Of a DNA stretch of 64,000 nt, positions 9,926 through 22,887 are shown piece after piece. The notes beneath the pieces are model-generated. The model did not search any database and had not been told where the DNA came from. It saw only the letters and a list, made by a program, of their open reading frames with translations. Both the position numbers and the translations under genes were made by a program. Within the stretch, counting starts at the first letter, position 1. Every line of letters starts with the position of its first letter. This DNA is from Blastomyces gilchristii SLH14081 (lineage: Eukaryota > Ascomycota > Eurotiomycetes > Onygenales > Ajellomycetaceae): NCBI RefSeq assembly GCF_000003855.2, contig NW_003101672.1, positions 1,320,134 through 1,384,133 on the forward strand, written 5' to 3'.

Positions 9926-12900
9926 ATGGAACAGTCCATCGCAAATAATACCAATACCAATAACAATAACAATCATATACTAGGTTCAAAAATTAGGCCT
10001 CCAAGCGTTCTTGGAGCGTCTCTAAAGCTCACGCCAGCGAAGTCTCCAATCCTAAAACCGGCAGCAAGACCACCTCACAGACCCCCTCATTACTCGACAT
10101 TATCCTTGCAGACTGTGATCGGAACAACTACCTCAAACCCGAATGGCTTCTCCTTCCACGAGCCTACGAAATCATTTGCGCTGTGTGCAGGTTCAGCGAC
10201 GATTCTGGCAGAGATAGATGAGGACCTAAACATCTCGCAGCGTTTCTTTCGCGCACGGCCTACCGCATCTCCCGTTAATCCTATCCAGTCATTCTATAAT
10301 ACATCGACACCTCCCACTACGCCAGATACGCGAACGAGGTCGCTTCAACCGACGGGTAGAGCGTCGACTATAAACGGAGCGCCGTATGCGAACTCTCCAA
10401 ACTCAGAATGGGGTGAGAATACCAGCTCGCGAACATGGACTTCGCGAGAAAGGATAAAAGCCATTACATGTGTTTCGATAAGCCCAAATGGCAGGTTTTT
10501 AGCAGTAGGAGAGGCATGTTGCACTTCCCTCTGCCTACAACGGAGAAAGCCCATCAAAGCCCCACTAACACAGCGTAGACTGGGTATTCCCCTCGGGTTT
10601 TAATATTCTCAACCGCCAAGGACTCTCCACTTGATATCCCTCTTTCGATAATGATGGATCACTCGTTTGGCATTCGTAGCCTCGCATTCAGTCCCACCTC
10701 GCAATATTTGGCTACGCTCGGTGATATTAATGACGGATTTTTGTTCATCTGGAGCGTGAACTTGAAGAATGGCGCGGCGAAGCTACACTCGACAAACAAA
10801 TGCACCTCATTCGTTAGGGATATATGCTGGATGGGAAATAGTTTAATAACGTACGTGGAGAGGTGATATATATCTCTCCTTGAGCGCAGTCCGACTAACA
10901 TTTGGCCCCTGTAGTGTTGGGATACGACACGTTAAGGTCTGGCGATTGACAGACCCTAGGCCTAACTCACCATCCAAACAGCAGCGATTCACTCTCGATG
11001 CCCCGGTGCCTTCTCCCTCGAGTTCCTCGCCAAAAGCACTTGCCGGAAGAAACTGTCTTCTAGGCACCTTGGGTGACTGTACATTCACCTGCGTTGCAAG
11101 CATCTCAGACAGTGAAGCAATTGTTTGCTCCGATAGCGGCATGGTTTGTATTCTTGATGACACGAGGACACAGCAAAAGTTACACTTCGTCAAAAGCGTG
11201 GCTTTTGGTATTAGCTCCATTGCTGTAGACCATGAGTCTGGAATGGTTTGGCTTGGTGGCCGTGGCCGGATAATACAAAGATCTTCGATTGTGGAATTGA
11301 AATCATTGATCTCCCAATCACCAACATACCCGGACTATGACGAACGACTCTCGTCTACTCCAAAGACGAAAATGCCGGCGATCATCTCGATGGGTATATT
11401 CTCCACTCATATGGTCACGGTAGATTCCACTCGCGCAATACGCGTTTGCCCACTCGACAGGGTAGGCGAGGATAATGTCGAGACCCTAGTGGAAACATCC
11501 ATGCCAGCACATCGAGATGCAGTACTTGGTATTGGACTTCTCAAGTCCTCCAACCCGCACGAAGCAGACTTTTTCACCTGGTCATCAGGCGGAACTGTCA
11601 ATTTCTGGAGCCTTCAGGGCAGATGTCGTGCGACGAGGAAAGTAGATCTGGAGCAATTACCCGGCAATGATGATGATAAAAATGAGTTGAAAATTTTACG
11701 AACCACAGCGGATATGAGAACGTTTATTTCTGGTGATAAATATGGTGTAATAAGGTGGGTTATCATTTCAATTTCGCGAAGCAAAATTTTAGTATCATTC
11801 TCCGTTTTGCTCACGTCATATACCAGGTTAATCACCGGAGACCCATGGGAATGCACCAATGAGGTTAGAGCCCATGGCGGTGAAGTTACAGACATTGCCG
11901 TCCAAGCAAATAATGCTGGAGTGATCATGGTCGCAACTTGCGGCCGTGATAGGATGGTTCAACTTTTTAAAATCGCCCACAACTCCCTCGACTTGATACA
12001 GACAATGGACGAACATGTTGGCGCTGTTGGACGCCTCCTATTGCTGAATGACGGTGAAAGGTTACTGTCATGTTCTTCCGATCGCACTGTCATAGTTCGA
12101 GATCGCATGACCCGTGAAACCGATGGGGATACTACGATAGCGTTCAGCTTGTCGAGAGTTCTCACTCTGAAGGCTTCACCAGTGTCAATGGCCCTTTATC
12201 CTGATGGAGAGGATACACTTATTTTATCCACTATAGATAGGCACATCCATAGATTCGATATCCCATCTGGAAGACAGATCCATTCATTTAAAGCTTCAGA
12301 CCCGGAAACGAATGACACGGTCGTGGTCAGTTCATTAATGGCAAACTGCGAGATCCCAGAACAAAGTCCACCGCTTCTTGTTGGAGTGTCAACGACAGAC
12401 AAGTCAATTCGAGTTTATGACTTCGAAAAGGACGTACTCTTAACGCGAGAATTTGGCCACACTGAAGGTGTCAGTGATATCGTACTACTCGAAACGAAGT
12501 CAGAGGATACCAATGCAAAAGGAAAGAAAACTCTAATTAGTACAGGTCTTGATGGTATAATTATGATTTGGAACCTTTCCATCCTGCAACAACAACCTGT
12601 GCAGGAAACCCAACAGATTGCACCAGTTCGCGCAGAAGACGTCACTCCAGCAAAGGAACTGACCGCCGTTAAGCCGCCACTGCGTCGAATTCTCTCAAAA
12701 ACTGAACTTGCGGGTTATCAACGTCTTGATGGCTACTCCTCAAGCCCTACGCCGGTCAGAGAGCAATCGCCACCACGAGTCCGAAAGAAGACATCCCGAT
12801 ATACAATTAGCCCATCAATATCCAAGATCGGGTACAACTCGCCTACCATCTCCACTCCTCCACTTCCCCCACCTCGTCGATCAAGCGTCATGATGCCCGA

Positions 12901-13429
12901 CTACAAGAGCAGGCGCTCTCCATCCCCGCCAAGTCCCAAACCCCAACCCTCCAAAACCCTATCAGTAAAAAAAAGTAACAGCAGCCTACGGCGTCCCTCT
13001 TACGATCTTCGCTCTCGCACAAAATCTAATGGCAATACCATCAACAACCCCTCTACCCCTTCACCTGCACATACTAGCGAATTCGGCAGTCTAAACATGT
13101 CCACGGAGCAGGTCTGCAGGACATTGAGAGCGTACAGAAAGAAATTAAACGGCTCCACGGATCACCTACATGCCGCGACAGAGCTGGAAAGGGAACTTGA
13201 TCTCACCGTGCGAGCACTAGGTGAGCGGTCGAAGCGCATCCAGGTCAACGGAAATTCTCATTCGCACGTACAGAATCATGTCAAACAAAGCAGATCTATC
13301 GGTACCCCGATGCCGGTCAAATCGCTAAGACTTGCGCGCCGGATACCATCCACTCCAAATTTAAGTCGTAATATGAATGGCGGAGGCCTATATAGGACGC
13401 ACTCTTTGGACCCTGATGGGGAAGGATAG
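9926..13429 (+). CDS. WD-repeat protein of the MAPKBP1/WDR62 type
   Basis: Four exons: 9926-10513, 10579-10850, 10915-11754, 11827-13429; 1100 aa. The start is the first ATG in the frame leading into LQTVIGTT; upstream are TTG codons and a stop. Residues of about 55-700 hold two sets of WD40 blades, e.g. GIRSLAFSPTSQYLAT, LFIWSVN, VKVWRLTD, HRDAVLGIGL, VTDIAVQANN, LLSCSSDRTV, IRVYDF and IIMIWNL. The tail is Ser/Pro-rich and disordered with a short helical region near the C-terminus. The first intron (10514-10578) has a GC donor, forced by the conserved AVGETGYSPRVL join. In animals this family scaffolds JNK signalling and spindle poles; the fungal role is unknown to me. Family assignment is good, function is inference. 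Confidence 0.82.
10514..10578 (+). other. GC-AG intron in the WD-repeat gene
   Basis: A 65-nt intron with donor GCATGT and acceptor CGTAG. Splicing GAG to ACTGGG restores the conserved VGETGYSPR; no GT donor in reach gives the same reading frame and residues. GC-AG introns are a known minor class, typically with an otherwise strong donor. Confidence 0.75.
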
Positions 13430-14837
13430 ACGTGATGAGGGTTTTGTTTCGCCCCATCGTTTAATATTTTGTCTCTTCTTTTTCTTTTCTCTTCCCTTTC
13501 GTTTACTTTTTCATCCCTTCGTCTTTCTTCCCATATTTTTTTAATATCTCTCAAACCTTCGTACAAAATGGCTTTATTTATTTTACTCTTGGTCATTTTG
13601 CACCTTGCTGTTTTTCTTGTGGATATCCCTTTTCCCGTGGCCCGCAAATTGGCTTTCTATTATACGTTGAAAACTTGTTTTTAAATTTAAAAACCCTTTT
13701 CTCCTGATTTGTTCGGCCTATCTAATATAGGCCTCTACTTCCCTTCATCCTCGCACGCCTTTCGGTTCTATTTACATTCTAATTTTGTCCCGTCTAGTCC
13801 ATCCGACATTTTCTTGTTCCTATTTCCTTCTCCTCTCATATTCCCCTCTTAGTTTTCCCTCGTTCGTATCTCTTTTCCTTCGTCCTTTCAATCTTATAGC
13901 CCCTTCGGTTTTTTTCCTTTTCCCTTTTGCCCCATTCTCTAGAAGTTCATTTTCGGCGGACATACATTCGTAAGATCTTTCTTGTTTTTTTATTCCCTCT
14001 TATACATATTTATTAATAGCCAGCTTTCTAGGGGGATGAAAGTATTTTTGCGAAACTACGGCGGGCAAATACAGGTATGATCTAGATGGGTTGGATGTGG
14101 ATCGAGCGCTTCTTTTTTTGTTTTGCCTTTTAAATTCCTTTCCTAGCTATTGTGCAGAGCTGGGGTCATAGAAACATAAATTCGAGCAGCGGCTCTGTTT
14201 TGTTGAGCGCTATATGTTTTATTTTTATTCAAATGCGTAGAAGAAGGACCTCCATAATATTATTATTCCTAATAAACTGATAGAGGTCGGGATTTCCTTT
14301 TCCCACCCCTGTAATATTTTCACTATCATTTTTAATCCCAGTTTTCTCCATGTCACTACTTATTTATTCCCAGCCCCTGGCCCATTTTCGTCGGGCCTGC
14401 GCTCCTCTTGCCAACGGGTCTATAGCTACTCATTCGCATTTCGATTCTACTAGTTGTGTTTCCCTGTTTGGGGTCATCTCTTCAGGGCTACATAAAATTA
14501 AACGGCTAAAAGACTCCGCTAGACTTTTAGGCTTGCAGTTAAATGATTGTATATATCTAGTTATATCCGTATGTTACAGAGCAACTAATACCCCAATTAA
14601 CAAATAAGCTATCAATAAACCATCTTCCACCTCATGCAGCCGCAGGGCTAAACTACTTTGAAGGGTAGCATAGAAATGGAAATACTAAATTTATATCACA
14701 TTTTACATTTTAAAGCGTCAAGTATTATTATTACATTATAATCCTAATACATCACAGGAGTACAAGGGGAGAAAAAAGCCGTACATCTATAACAACAAGA
14801 GTAATTCATCACGAAACTTAGTAAACAATGACGCCCA
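13430..14837 (+). other. Convergent intergenic region, pyrimidine-rich then AT-rich
   Basis: 1.4 kb between the WD gene stop and the SPO22 stop. From about 13440 to 13960 the plus strand, which is sense for the WD gene, is strongly pyrimidine-rich with long T/C runs, probably its 3' UTR. The remainder is AT-rich with no recognisable gene, only short frames without coding character. Confidence 0.55.
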
Positions 14838-17800
14838 TCATTCCCACCTCAGACCCTCAAACCTGTTCCTGAGCACCTTATACAACAGGCCTCCATCACG
14901 CATCTGGCCCGCCAAATCGAGCGCTTTCTGAGCCCACCTTCGACACGAAACGTCATCTGGCTTCGTATAGAAATCTATCGCACGATTAAAAGCCGTCGTA
15001 GCAAGCCACTCGAGCTCCTCTTCCGGGTAACATGACGAGGAAGCCTCGGGCCCTTGAGGCTTCTTCTGTTCACCCTGTTGATACTGTTGATGCTGGGAAT
15101 GGCACTCCCTGGCTAGCGCGTACGCCTGGTCAAGTATGTCCTCTGCCATCTCGGCGTTCGAGTCCAAGGCCAACTGAAACAGGCACCTTATCCAGCGGGA
15201 GAGTTTGCTAGTGTCGCGGACTTCGCCGCGACGGACTATGTGAGTGGTTATTTGCTTAATATTGAGCGTTAGCCACCAGTCAATATAAATGAAACGAAAG
15301 GAATGGAGAATCACTTGGATGGTTGATTCAATTTACCTGCAAGGCTCGCGTAGTATTCTTAAGAGGCGCGTCTGAGCAGAGCAGAGCTTCTGAAAATGTG
15401 CCATATAATATGTCGTCTGAGAATGATTCGGATTCTTCGATGATCTCATCTAAGCTACCCCATTGCCGCAGACGGACAGCAGCTTCGAAGTCAAAGGCTA
15501 GCAGCGTCTTGTGTTTTTTAAACAAATCACTTTGATGTGTCTCTTCCCAGTTGGTGGATTCACAATTCAGGACGCCTCGGAAAAATTGAATATGATTTCT
15601 GGAATCGAGATAGTAATCAGCCTGAAAGGCGTACATCAGTAAATATCAATCGACATGAAGCGCATGGGGAATAGGAGTACTTGGGCCTGAGTATCAGTCT
15701 CTGTGCGTGCCCGAGCCATGCTAAGTAAAGCTCCCAAAAAGTGGCAGAGTAGCCTTCGGAGGGTGGCAGCATATAGTTGCTTTGGACTCAAGTTCGACGG
15801 ATACATGTCGAGGAACTAGATTCCGGTCAGTTCAGCGAATCCAAACACCCCCAAGAAGCCCCCGTGGCTCACCTTAATACATGTGTTTACTAGGGATAGT
15901 ACTGGGCTAGTATCCCATTTCGTACAAAACTTCACGGCTAGGTTATAGCTATTTCGAGAAAACCACTCCATCTCAGAGACTGAAAAAGGGTTGTCGTTTG
16001 TCTGATTGCGATATTCGATCACCTTCGCGGAAGCTTAAAGGAAAATTGGTTGGCATCAACTTCTTGGAAACACTGAGGAATCGAAACACACCGATCTCGA
16101 ATACATTACAAGTATTTTCTATGACTTCTAGTCGTACGGGCTGATACTTGCTGCTCACTTCTGCAACAAGAAGGCGGATGGTATATCTAGAATTTCCATC
16201 AGCAAGGTCCATAAAAGTTTGGCCAAAACGCAGTCAAGGTTTCAAAGCACTTACCTGAGAAGTGCTGGCAAATGAATCCCATCCAACGATTTCTTATCAA
16301 GCATATCCAGCAGAATTCGTAAGGCTATAGCTTCTTGATATTTATCGTCCGTCTGCCGCGTTTCTGCGAGACATGCCAGTACATAGTTTTCGGACCCCGC
16401 GCCTTGTTTTGAAAGGGTCTCAAGACACCCCCTTGCTATATAATATTGGTCAGAAAATTCCGATGGAGGAAAACAATGGATATTGCCCTACCCAATTCAG
16501 AATCCTTGTCTAGTAATGCAACCCTATAGAGTAGATATTGTGTCAAACTCTCAGACCTTGAGGCTTCCGGCATGTCATTGAACAGCTGGCGTGCCTTTGA
16601 TCCATCCATTTTTCCCAATGCGCAGAGAATCATTTTCCTATTCAGATTGAGCCCGAGTTTGCAGAGGCTTAAGTTTAGGAGACACACTGTACCTGCATAT
16701 TTTGGCTTTGTTTGCTGCTCCTGCATTTTCAAATATCTTATGCTGGGCTAGCAAGCACCATTGCTCCGCAATATCGTAGTCTTTGTGTTCATAGGCAATA
16801 TTGGCTTTCTTCCACTGCAGCTATTCCGTATGGAACGTTAGTGCGAAGTCTGTATAATTTGCAAGGAAACTCTGACAATTAAAGATGCTTGGGCAGCTTC
16901 CTCGCCCAAGGGTTTCCGCAATGATTGCATGAGTTTATCTACGGTTGCTGAAACCGAATCTAGGCCAGCTGCAAGTTCGGGTAACGTAGTCTGCATCCAA
17001 ACATATGTGACGAAACATTTTTCCAGGATAGAAATGTTGTTATGCAGAAGCAATCTCTGTAGTAGCAGCTGTTGGAGGACATCTACTGCTAGTTCAGAGC
17101 TTTATAACTCATTAACACGAATCGAAACGCTGGCAATTGAAGCAGAAGTAAAAACTCACCTCCATTTGTTTAGCCGATGTGCATATCGAACTATCCTTTT
17201 CTGGCGTTAGACAAGTTTTAATAATCATCACTCGTGATATATAACTAACTAACATTTCAAAATTGGACTCAGTAGCTGGAATCGTCCGCACCGCATGGCA
17301 GAGCTCTAGACAAATATAAGCTATAAGCCACTGAAAATCTTCGCCTAGGATAGCAGCACATACTTTCGTAATAACGTTGACTATCAGGGGAGCTGGCTTT
17401 GCTAATAACGTCCAAGTTCAGGAAGATGACTGGAAGCCGATTTCCGTACTCCTGAACTAGCATCAGCAGAAAGCTAGAAGAATTGTTACAAAGAGACAAA
17501 GATGTTACTTACTTGCTCAAGCAGATCAAGTAAACTTGCAACTATAGCTTCCCCGTCCTCCTGTTGTAAGAGCATATTTGCCCGAACTAATGGAAACAAA
17601 ACAGTTTAGCCATGTCCAACAGGAAGATCTAATGTAGCTGGAACTTACCTCGCCCAAGGAGCACGGCCAGCCGAAGTTCTCTTCCATCCCTACCGAGTCG
17701 CCCATCCTCATGTTGGGGTAATGCATCATAAGACCGTTGTAACCAGGTGGCAGCTAAAGCGTGCTCACCTCGATTTAACATGGATTTTCCAATATCATAA

Positions 17801-18869
17801 AGGGCCTCTGCAAGTCGTTCTGCCATGGTAGGATCACGTCCTATGTATGCAATATCGATCTTAGAGAACATATGCTCCGCAATATCAATCTGGTTTTGAC
17901 GGCATGACTGGGGTAAATATTCTTTAGCCATTGGGTGTCTCCAACCGGTCCATGTTATAGCTTGCTTACCAGTGCCATGCGCAAAATATAGTATTCGGCG
18001 GAACTTTTACAAATACTACCATCAGGAGTATCGTTATCTTGGTTTCGCCTTGACAAGGCTTCCTCCCGAGCTGCAGCTTTCCCAAGTACGCTCAAACACA
18101 GACTCAGTTGGTCAACATCTGTGGGCCCTGTTAGACTCTGTAATGAATCCAGAAAATGGCACATCATCTCGCTTCTAACCTAGACATCCCCGTGCGGTTG
18201 CCAAAGCTACCTTCAGAAGCCTCATGTAATCTTCGTGTTCTTCAAACCTAGTCAGCATCATCCCATTAGGCTCGAATTAAGGCAATGGTGGTAGTGGAGG
18301 TTCACCTGAATCGGTCCCTTGTTCCCTGTTTCCTGCCCCGAACTCAATCATAAAAAACGAAAATGCCCGTGCTGCTCAAGAACGACATTTATTAGTAAAA
18401 GCCGGTCAAGCTACGGATACAAAGTCACAAACTTGCGGAACCCAAATTAGATAACTCAAAAGTCCCGAGGTAGTTTTGCACGAACCAGCACATAAAACCA
18501 ATAGGCGCTCCCCTTTCCCACCGTCCTTCCTTATAAGTCGCGTACACACATTCCACAACTTTGTCCCGATCGAATCTAGCAATGCTCGGTCCTCTAGTAG
18601 AGGAACACTCGGGACCTCCAAGATGCGGCTTATGTGCCTATTGATGCTAGGGAGTTTATTATGAAAGACGGTTTCGTCGTCATCTTCTACGTGTTTTAGG
18701 AATATCTTGTGGAGAAATGTGCCAAAGTCTATTTTGGGTTATTAGCAAGGGCCATTCAAGAGGCGATTCACATAGTGATAGGATAGGATAGAGGGATGCA
18801 AGAGAGAGCTTCTTCAGACGTACCCAAAATCAATTTGGTATTCGCTGTGGTGCTCTGGCATAGAAGCAT
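14838..18869 (-). CDS. SPO22: Meiotic crossover protein SPO22/ZIP4-like (TPR)
   Basis: Nineteen exons on the minus strand: 18869-18824, 18728-18486, 18371-18306, 18239-18180, 18127-17970, 17907-17649, 17586-17513, 17451-17364, 17305-17250, 17200-17160, 17099-16877, 16820-16693, 16637-16492, 16435-16255, 16186-16092, 16033-15873, 15815-15681, 15621-15337, 15254-14838; 953 aa, within the usual 900-970 aa. Recognised blocks: TKLWNVCTRL, FSFFMIEFG, DIAEHMFSKI, TESNFEML, IFENAG, LQLFN-like repeats and KLSRWIRCLFQLAL near the C-terminus. The whole protein is helical tetratricopeptide-like. Spo22/Zip4 belongs to the ZMM group that promotes synapsis and class I crossovers in meiosis. Several joins use acceptors a few bases beyond the nearest AG; each was chosen because it restores frame and family residues. 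The start codon is the least certain part. Confidence 0.85.
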
Positions 18870-19498
18870 GATGATAGAAGATGGGACTATGACTTTTGAG
18901 CTCTGCTCGTCCCTTTGATTCTCCTAGGGAGATTATATCAGGTCTTGTGTGGTATTTCAGGAATATCTGGAACAGACTCTAAGTAACAGAGAGCTGGACA
19001 TAGAAGATGCCTCCATGACAAGCAAAGTGAGGTTGAAAAAGGCTGTCAAGCTAAGCCGAAAAGGGGGTCACAGGTTGCTGGGCCATAGCCCGAGTCGGGC
19101 TTCCAATGTTCCCCTTTATGTTCAACTGCCTCTACTTTACAAGAAAAAAGCGTCACGTAGAGACATAGACTTGACCTCGAATAATGATACCGTGACATCG
19201 ATGTTAATCATATTGACTGTCGATAATAGGCTGCTACCATATAGCCCACAACGAAGAGAGAAGGCAGAGAGTCTAGTTGCAACCCGCCATTAAAAAACCA
19301 TCCATATTTAAAAGAAAGAGAAAGAAATGAAAGGAAAAATTCATTCTCATAATTGAAACAATGTCATTATGAGAGAATGGGGGATGATAACATATACAAC
19401 AGGATATTAAAGGCAGGTATGTACATGTACATGTACAATGTACACAAGTAATTTTTTGGGCTGGTCATAACAGAATGAAGGTATAGATACGGCTACAA
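18870..19498 (-). other. Intergenic: SPO22 promoter and acuM 3' flank
   Basis: About 630 bp. A plus-strand frame at 18949-19293 has no recognisable similarity. Overlapping copies of the palindrome GTACATGTAC lie at about 19421-19436, some 65 nt after the acuM stop. Nothing else stands out. Confidence 0.5.
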
Positions 19499-21837
19499 TC
19501 ACCGGTCCGTTCGTTTCATTGGGAGGAAGTTTCCAACGATAAGAGAAGGGCTGGCGGTATCCCATTAGTTTAAAGTTCTAATACTCGAGAATGCGTCAGT
19601 TAGATAAGAGTTGCACTTACATGTTGTGTGTATCACGGCGGATCGTAAATGAAAAGCAACATTTGATGCCTTCAGCTCGACTATTCGAATTGGGGCTTTT
19701 CAGCGTACAGCTCGTAAGCATCGCTTTTTGGGTACTGTCGAATGCAATGGCGCCAAACTTCTCCCAGTAACTGACAAGCTGATCTTCGACAATGATTTCG
19801 TGGATTGCCAATTTACCCTATTTGTGCCAAAGAGGTTGCTTTAGCATGTAACTACTAACAGTAGCGGTTTTGACAAGGGTTATAGGGCAAATATGAAAAA
19901 CAAAATAGGGGGGAAGGAAAGCTTACATCTCGCAAAGACTCAATAGGAACATCAATGAGCTGGGCCATCTCCTTATTCCCTCGGAATATCTGGCCGGTTC
20001 TCCTCCAACAACATGCCGGTATCGCCATACTCGCGAAAACACGATCATACTCCATCAAGCTCCGCTCAAACCACATCTCAACCACCAACAACTCCATGTC
20101 TGTGAGCGATTGCATCCGTTCCCGGAACTTAGGGCGGAATTTATCGAGTTGGCGAAGGATCTTTTGTCGCGATGCGGGTTCTAGATGTTTCTCCATGTAC
20201 GAATTCAACCGCGCGTAGCCCCCGACGTAGTTGAATGGCTTCAACAAGCCAGCATCATACTTGGCTTTCAGAAGCTTGTTCATCCTCTCTTCCGGTGGGT
20301 CCGTCCCCGAAGGATCAGCCGCCGTCATGTAATAAGTTTCCTTGGCTTTCTCATTTCCAACATTGCTGCTTGGGCGTTGAATCGAGTTCCCCACATTTGC
20401 GTTTTGGGACTGAGCGGCAAGTATTGATGGAGGTAGCATGGATTGCTGCTGCTGCTGTTGTTGTTGCTGGTGTTGTTGTTGTTGATGTTGCTGATGCTGT
20501 TGCTGAAGAAGTGATTGGTTGTTGTGCGGTATTAAATTGGTTGACATAGAATTGAGTAACGACGAATCCGAATAGAGGCCGGGCATTTCTTCCCCTGGAT
20601 ACATGGAGGCGTCGTCAAGCAAACTCGTGCTCAGGAAATCGTTAAGCAGATTATATTCGTTCGTAACTTCGGGATGGTTGAACATATATGATGGATGAAA
20701 TGTGTGCATGTCTTGGAATTGGTTTTGTGTACCGAATCGCCAATCGTTGTAGCTCATAACTGATCACAATCAATATCCAGCATATAAGAATAAACACGAA
20801 GAGGTATATCAAAAGGCCCTATATCAATTACTCACGCTGTTGCGGATTAACATCGACTGGGTGTGCGGAAATACGCTGAGGCTGAGGAGGTCGAGAATGA
20901 TCAATGGACGTCGATAGATTGGGAAGACTGGAATTGTGGAGCACTTGATTTATCTCATGCGGCTCGATCTTCCGTGGCATATTTTGAGCTCCTGCGAAAT
21001 CATTGTTTGGCGCAACCTCTTCGTCCGGCGCAGAAGTCGCTTGTTCGCTTTTCGCCCGCTTGACGTTTTCTCTCGGTTCGTCGTGGCAGAGATGGCCAAT
21101 GTTGCGTTTTATACAGCGAGTACATGGTCGGTCCTATTTATTTTTTAAGGGTCCAACAAAGGCAGGCATTAGCCACGTTCCATCAGGGGAAATAAAAACG
21201 AGGTTGAGGAATCAGTGATGGAGCAGAAGGGTTCAGAAATTATGCAAAGTCGTACCGAATCGCAAGTCATATGCTGTCCAACGTCAATAAATAATGATAT
21301 TTCTTTATTGTCAGCCAAGCCAATTCCTTTGTATTCCATAAAGGCCCCTGGGGCTCCATGTCTATGCGGTTATGCGCAGATTGTGAACAAACTGGCTTCT
21401 GGCTGGAGCATCCAGATCAAAAGAAAAAGAAAAAGAGGGGGCTGCGGTGCTCACCGATCGTCGGCAATAGACACAAGCTGCAGGTGTAACAAAAGGTTAG
21501 CAGTTATTATTCTATCCGGAACTACCTATCTCCCAACCGTAGATGAAGGGGGGGGGAAAACCATGATACAGATGCGCAACGCCATGTCCGGCATGCAAGA
21601 AATAGAAAAAACGCTCAACCCACCGTGATTAACTTTGCGACGCTTCTTTGGGCTGGAACTTGCAGGCGTCCCATCTGCACCCTTAGGGGGGCTTTGGTTG
21701 TTCTTTGTGCTCATCTCTTTGGTTTGCGCATCGCGCTCTGTTGTTGAATTCGACGGCGTTGATGTCTCCAAACCGTCTCCATTACTCGGTTTGTCCCCTT
21801 CGTCTTTTGCAGGTTGCTTTTCCCCGTTCTTGGTCAT
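19499..21837 (-). CDS. acuM: Zn2Cys6 regulator of gluconeogenesis, RDS2/AcuM type
   Basis: Seven exons: 21837-21624, 21477-21455, 21273-21256, 21133-20836, 20759-19927, 19817-19621, 19550-19499; 544 aa. The DNA-binding zinc cluster (ACVYCRRS | HMTCDS | DRPCTRCIKR...LCHDEPRE) is split over four exons, two of them microexons of 23 and 18 nt. A glutamine-rich tract (about 20440-20515) separates it from the C-terminal half, which matches yeast Rds2 closely: YYMTAADPSG, GGYARLNSYMEKHL, DRVFASM, RRTGQIFRGNKE with a PAS-like fold, GKLAIHE and the final IVGNFLPM. In Aspergillus, AcuM with AcuK activates gluconeogenesis genes such as PEP carboxykinase and fructose-bisphosphatase. The start is the ATG at 21837. 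The RDS2/AcuM rather than ERT1/AcuK assignment rests on the C-terminal blocks. Confidence 0.92.
20440..20515 (-). repeat. Polyglutamine-coding CAG/CAA repeat in acuM
   Basis: Imperfect run of CAA/CAG codons with interspersed CAT, giving a Gln/His-rich stretch of about 25 residues. Such tracts are common in fungal transcription factors and vary in length between strains. Confidence 0.85.
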
Positions 21838-22887
21838 CAACGGCTTGTTGTTCTGAAGCCCGGATGGGCGTTTAAAAAATCCTGGTAGCCGGTTTCAGTG
21901 GGCGCTCTGGCTGATTACACTGCGTAGTATTTAATCAGTAGCACTGCAGCGCGATGAGCGTTTGCCGATGCACAGTCGCTTTCCGCCCAGAGATCCTTGA
22001 TCGCTGGTTTGGTGCCGGATGGGTCGCCTTGTTTGAAGCCTTGCAGCGGGTAGTACCGGGGTTGATGGGTTGGTTGGATTGAAGGATGGGTCTTCCGTGC
22101 AGCAAAACAGGCCTTCTAGAGTCCGAGGATAGAACAAGAAGAGAGAGGAATCGCACTAAGCTTGTCCCCGCCTCCAGGAGCGACACTGGCTTTGGTGAGT
22201 GGCTAAATAAATGGGCCGAGATGGGCCCTGGATCTCCAGTGTTCGGCGCACCCGTTTCCCGTGAAAGAGGGAACCACTATTTGCCCGCTTGCGGAGTTTG
22301 GGAATGGTGGCTCCGCCATACAAGGATATATGATGGCCACATACCACCCTCCTCCCTCCTGTTGTTGCTCCCGAACTGATAAAAATATGATATTCTACAA
22401 AATGCCATAGGCTAGTGGGATTAACATATAATATGGCGACAAACACTTGAGATATTGCTGTTGTATTTATTTCTTCTCCGCTCAGTGCAGACAGAGTACA
22501 CTCAAAATACAGAATAGTGGAGGAAAAGTTGCAAGCCAATTCCGTACCCCTAAAATCAAGGCCACATGCAGCGTTAACAGTATGGCCATTCTTTCAAGTG
22601 ACATGCTTCCAGAGTCATGTTCCACATATGCGGTGACTACGCGCGCTAAATCTAAATCAATAGATGCTCGTATAGATATATATGGTAGGACCGATCCATA
22701 CAATATCCGCATTTTTGGGGAAATTTTTACCTCCCGGAGCGGTTAAATCCAGAATGGGCGAGCAGATAGTTTGTATTTTCCTGGCAAAATCAAGTAACAA
22801 GCCAAGAATCCTCCGGCAGGCCGTTGATTCTCCAAGGTGGAGCTTTGAAAAGATTTCCTTGACGTCTCTGGGGACCACATTCGAAAA
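21838..22887 (-). other. Intergenic: acuM promoter and CENP-Q gene 3' flank
   Basis: About 1.05 kb. Frames at 22086-22379 and 22156-22539 overlap on opposite strands without recognisable domains. I see no RNA gene or repeat. Confidence 0.5.

Noticed and set aside
17330..17364. A 19-nt intron in SPO22 that would give SEDFQWL
   Set aside because: Too short to be spliced; a 58-nt intron ending at 17306 gives the expected YYEKLCHAV and correct phase.
18949..19293. 114-codon frame upstream of SPO22
   Set aside because: No similarity; sits in the SPO22 promoter.
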